Shown here piece after piece: positions 63,088 through 64,000 of a stretch of 64,000 nucleotides of DNA. Source of the DNA: an uncultured Muribaculaceae bacterium (GTDB lineage: Bacteria; Bacteroidota; Bacteroidia; Bacteroidales; Muribaculaceae); assembly GCA_910588035.1 (NCBI GenBank), contig CAJUPY010000015.1:1-64000 (forward strand), given 5' to 3'. Under the pieces are notes generated by a model. That model saw only the letters and a list, made by a program, of their open reading frames with translations, was not told the origin of the DNA and made no database searches. Position 1 is the first letter of the stretch. The number at the start of each line of letters is the position of its first letter. Made by a program: the position numbers and the translations under genes.

Positions 63088-64000
63088 ATGGCTATTCTGA
63101 ATATTGAAGATGTCGAAAGTGAACTTTGCGGTTGCGTCCCGGATATGATTGTGAATCGTGTCTGGCCCTCATTCAGGTCATCGGCACGGCGTAATGGTTT
63201 TGAATCGATATCTGGAACTGCGTTAAAGACATGGGCAGTCGATATGATGCTTCGTGGATTTAAAATTTCCACGTGTCGCAGATATGTTGCCGGGTTGCAC
63301 TCATTTCTAAAAAAACTACTGGACCTTGACAAACAGTTGGAAGATGAATTCAGACTGTTGAAAAATTCGTTAAATGAATTTGGCAGAAATGAATTCGTCA
63401 GGCTTGATTATAATCAAGGTAAAATTTCAAGACTAACCAGACTCGTAGACAAATCGTCTGACTGTCCGGCCATATCAGTCATGCTTTATCTATTATATAA
63501 TGTGGAGGCCGGATTGATAGACGCAGTCAATTTGAAATGTGCAGAGTGTCACACTGATTGCCCGCAGATAGATGAGGTGTTTGAGATGACCAAACGTTCT
63601 CCAAACGCAAAATATCTGTTCCCGCTCAAACAAGGAAAGAAAAGAATCACGCAAATTATCCGTGAACTGATTTCAGAGATGCACGCCGTTGCTTCAGACT
63701 GCGGAATGAATTTCAAAAAAAGTTTTTCGAGAGAGTCATTGACGGAAATTTGGATTTCTGCTGCAATTGATAGAGGCATTCTGGCTTCTGAGATCAGATC
63801 TATTGTAAATGTCTTGCCTGAGCCGTACTCCTTTTTGACATTATTGGACCGGCAAAAATTGAATGCCGATCGCGAGACACAGATTATAAATCTTGTGGCC
63901 GAGTCGCTTAATTCGAGAGCGAAACAATGGTTCGTCATGAAACTGAGGTTAGGCAAGAGTCCGGAGGATATAAAAAAATGTCTTGAGCGAGATGACAGCA
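63088..64000 (+). CDS. Integrase-fold protein without catalytic residues, possibly leading into a NusG/UpxY-like domain (3' end outside window)
   Basis: An open frame from ATG 63088 runs to the window edge (304 codons) without a stop. Residues 1-78 resemble the SAM-like core-binding domain of tyrosine recombinases (TALKTWAVDMMLRGFKIS, then TCRRYVAGLHSFLKKL). Residues about 110-265 follow the recombinase catalytic fold, but where the first Arg and the HxxR motif should be, VEAGLIDAVNLK and FSRESLTEIWISAA stand. From W281, KQWFVMKLRLGKSPEDIKK resembles the start of a NusG N-terminal domain, as in UpxY antiterminators of capsule loci. The tail is cut off, so this last point is uncertain. The upstream segment looks like an invertible promoter. 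Confidence 0.6.
   Translation, partial: MAILNIEDVESELCGCVPDMIVNRVWPSFRSSARRNGFESISGTALKTWAVDMMLRGFKISTCRRYVAGLHSFLKKLLDLDKQLEDEFRLLKNSLNEFGRNEFVRLDYNQGKISRLTRLVDKSSDCPAISVMLYLLYNVEAGLIDAVNLKCAECHTDCPQIDEVFEMTKRSPNAKYLFPLKQGKKRITQIIRELISEMHAVASDCGMNFKKSFSRESLTEIWISAAIDRGILASEIRSIVNVLPEPYSFLTLLDRQKLNADRETQIINLVAESLNSRAKQWFVMKLRLGKSPEDIKKCLERDDS

Overview
The window looks like a chromosomal segment of a Bacteroidales bacterium, most likely a Muribaculaceae-type gut commensal. The evidence is the repeated Bacteroidetes promoter form (TTG, 19-20 nt, TAnnTTTG), the Na+-NQR operon, the ExbB-ExbD-ExbD-TonB operon, Bacteroidales-style surface proteins, a GlmU-like beta-helix protein, polysaccharide hydrolases (GH31, GH43) and an arginine gene cluster in Bacteroides-like order. 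Most of the window is ordinary core genome; the last 9 kb is accessory.

Layout. 1-54 is the 3' end of tRNA-Asp plus its terminator. 217-4682 (+) holds coaX, an outer-membrane protein, lptC, a CNNM/CBS protein and a lipoprotein. 4729-6424 (+) is a KDG kinase and KDPG aldolase pair. 6497-8983 (-) is a LamG/TIG/glycerophosphodiesterase with a small secreted companion. 9303-12769 (+) is a GH31 glucosidase plus an EEP-fold phosphatase. 13182-18522 (+) holds ybaK, aroC, a radical SAM protein and a large outer-membrane beta-barrel protein. 18595-20721 (-) is rfbC followed by an ATPase-DUF4435 (Toprim-like) fusion, divergent from a GlmU-like gene; the two promoters overlap face to face. 22021-24868 (-) is rubrerythrin, an EEP protein and a GH43. 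24873-30716 (-) is nqrABCDEF. 31207-34499 (+) is the TonB energising operon. 34626-35936 (+) is a DcaP-like porin.

36024-42830 (-) is a tripartite RND efflux operon with lpxA at its end. 43039-50776 (-) is a long run: argR, acyl-glutamate-synthase-like GNAT, argG, argC, a PatB-type C-S lyase, aroA, a small Cys-rich membrane protein, a metal ABC permease and a GH25 lysozyme. 50969-52344 (+) is an FKBP and an aldo/keto reductase. 52614-54873 (+) is dnaK and a small EF-hand-like protein.

55037-64000 is the accessory end. It has two plus-strand transcription units: a four-TM protein overlapping an HNH_5-type protein, then a beta-propeller protein followed by a 1103-residue DUF4062-STAND-propeller protein whose P-loop is degenerate. 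After a strong terminator comes a 547-bp stretch with two related perfect inverted repeats flanking a consensus promoter that points away from the next gene. That is the architecture of an invertible promoter in the OFF state. The next gene (63088 to beyond the window) looks like a tyrosine-recombinase fold without its catalytic residues, running into what may be a NusG/UpxY-like domain; it may open a surface-polysaccharide locus. These last items are the best candidates for something not yet described. All family assignments come from reading the sequence, not from searches.
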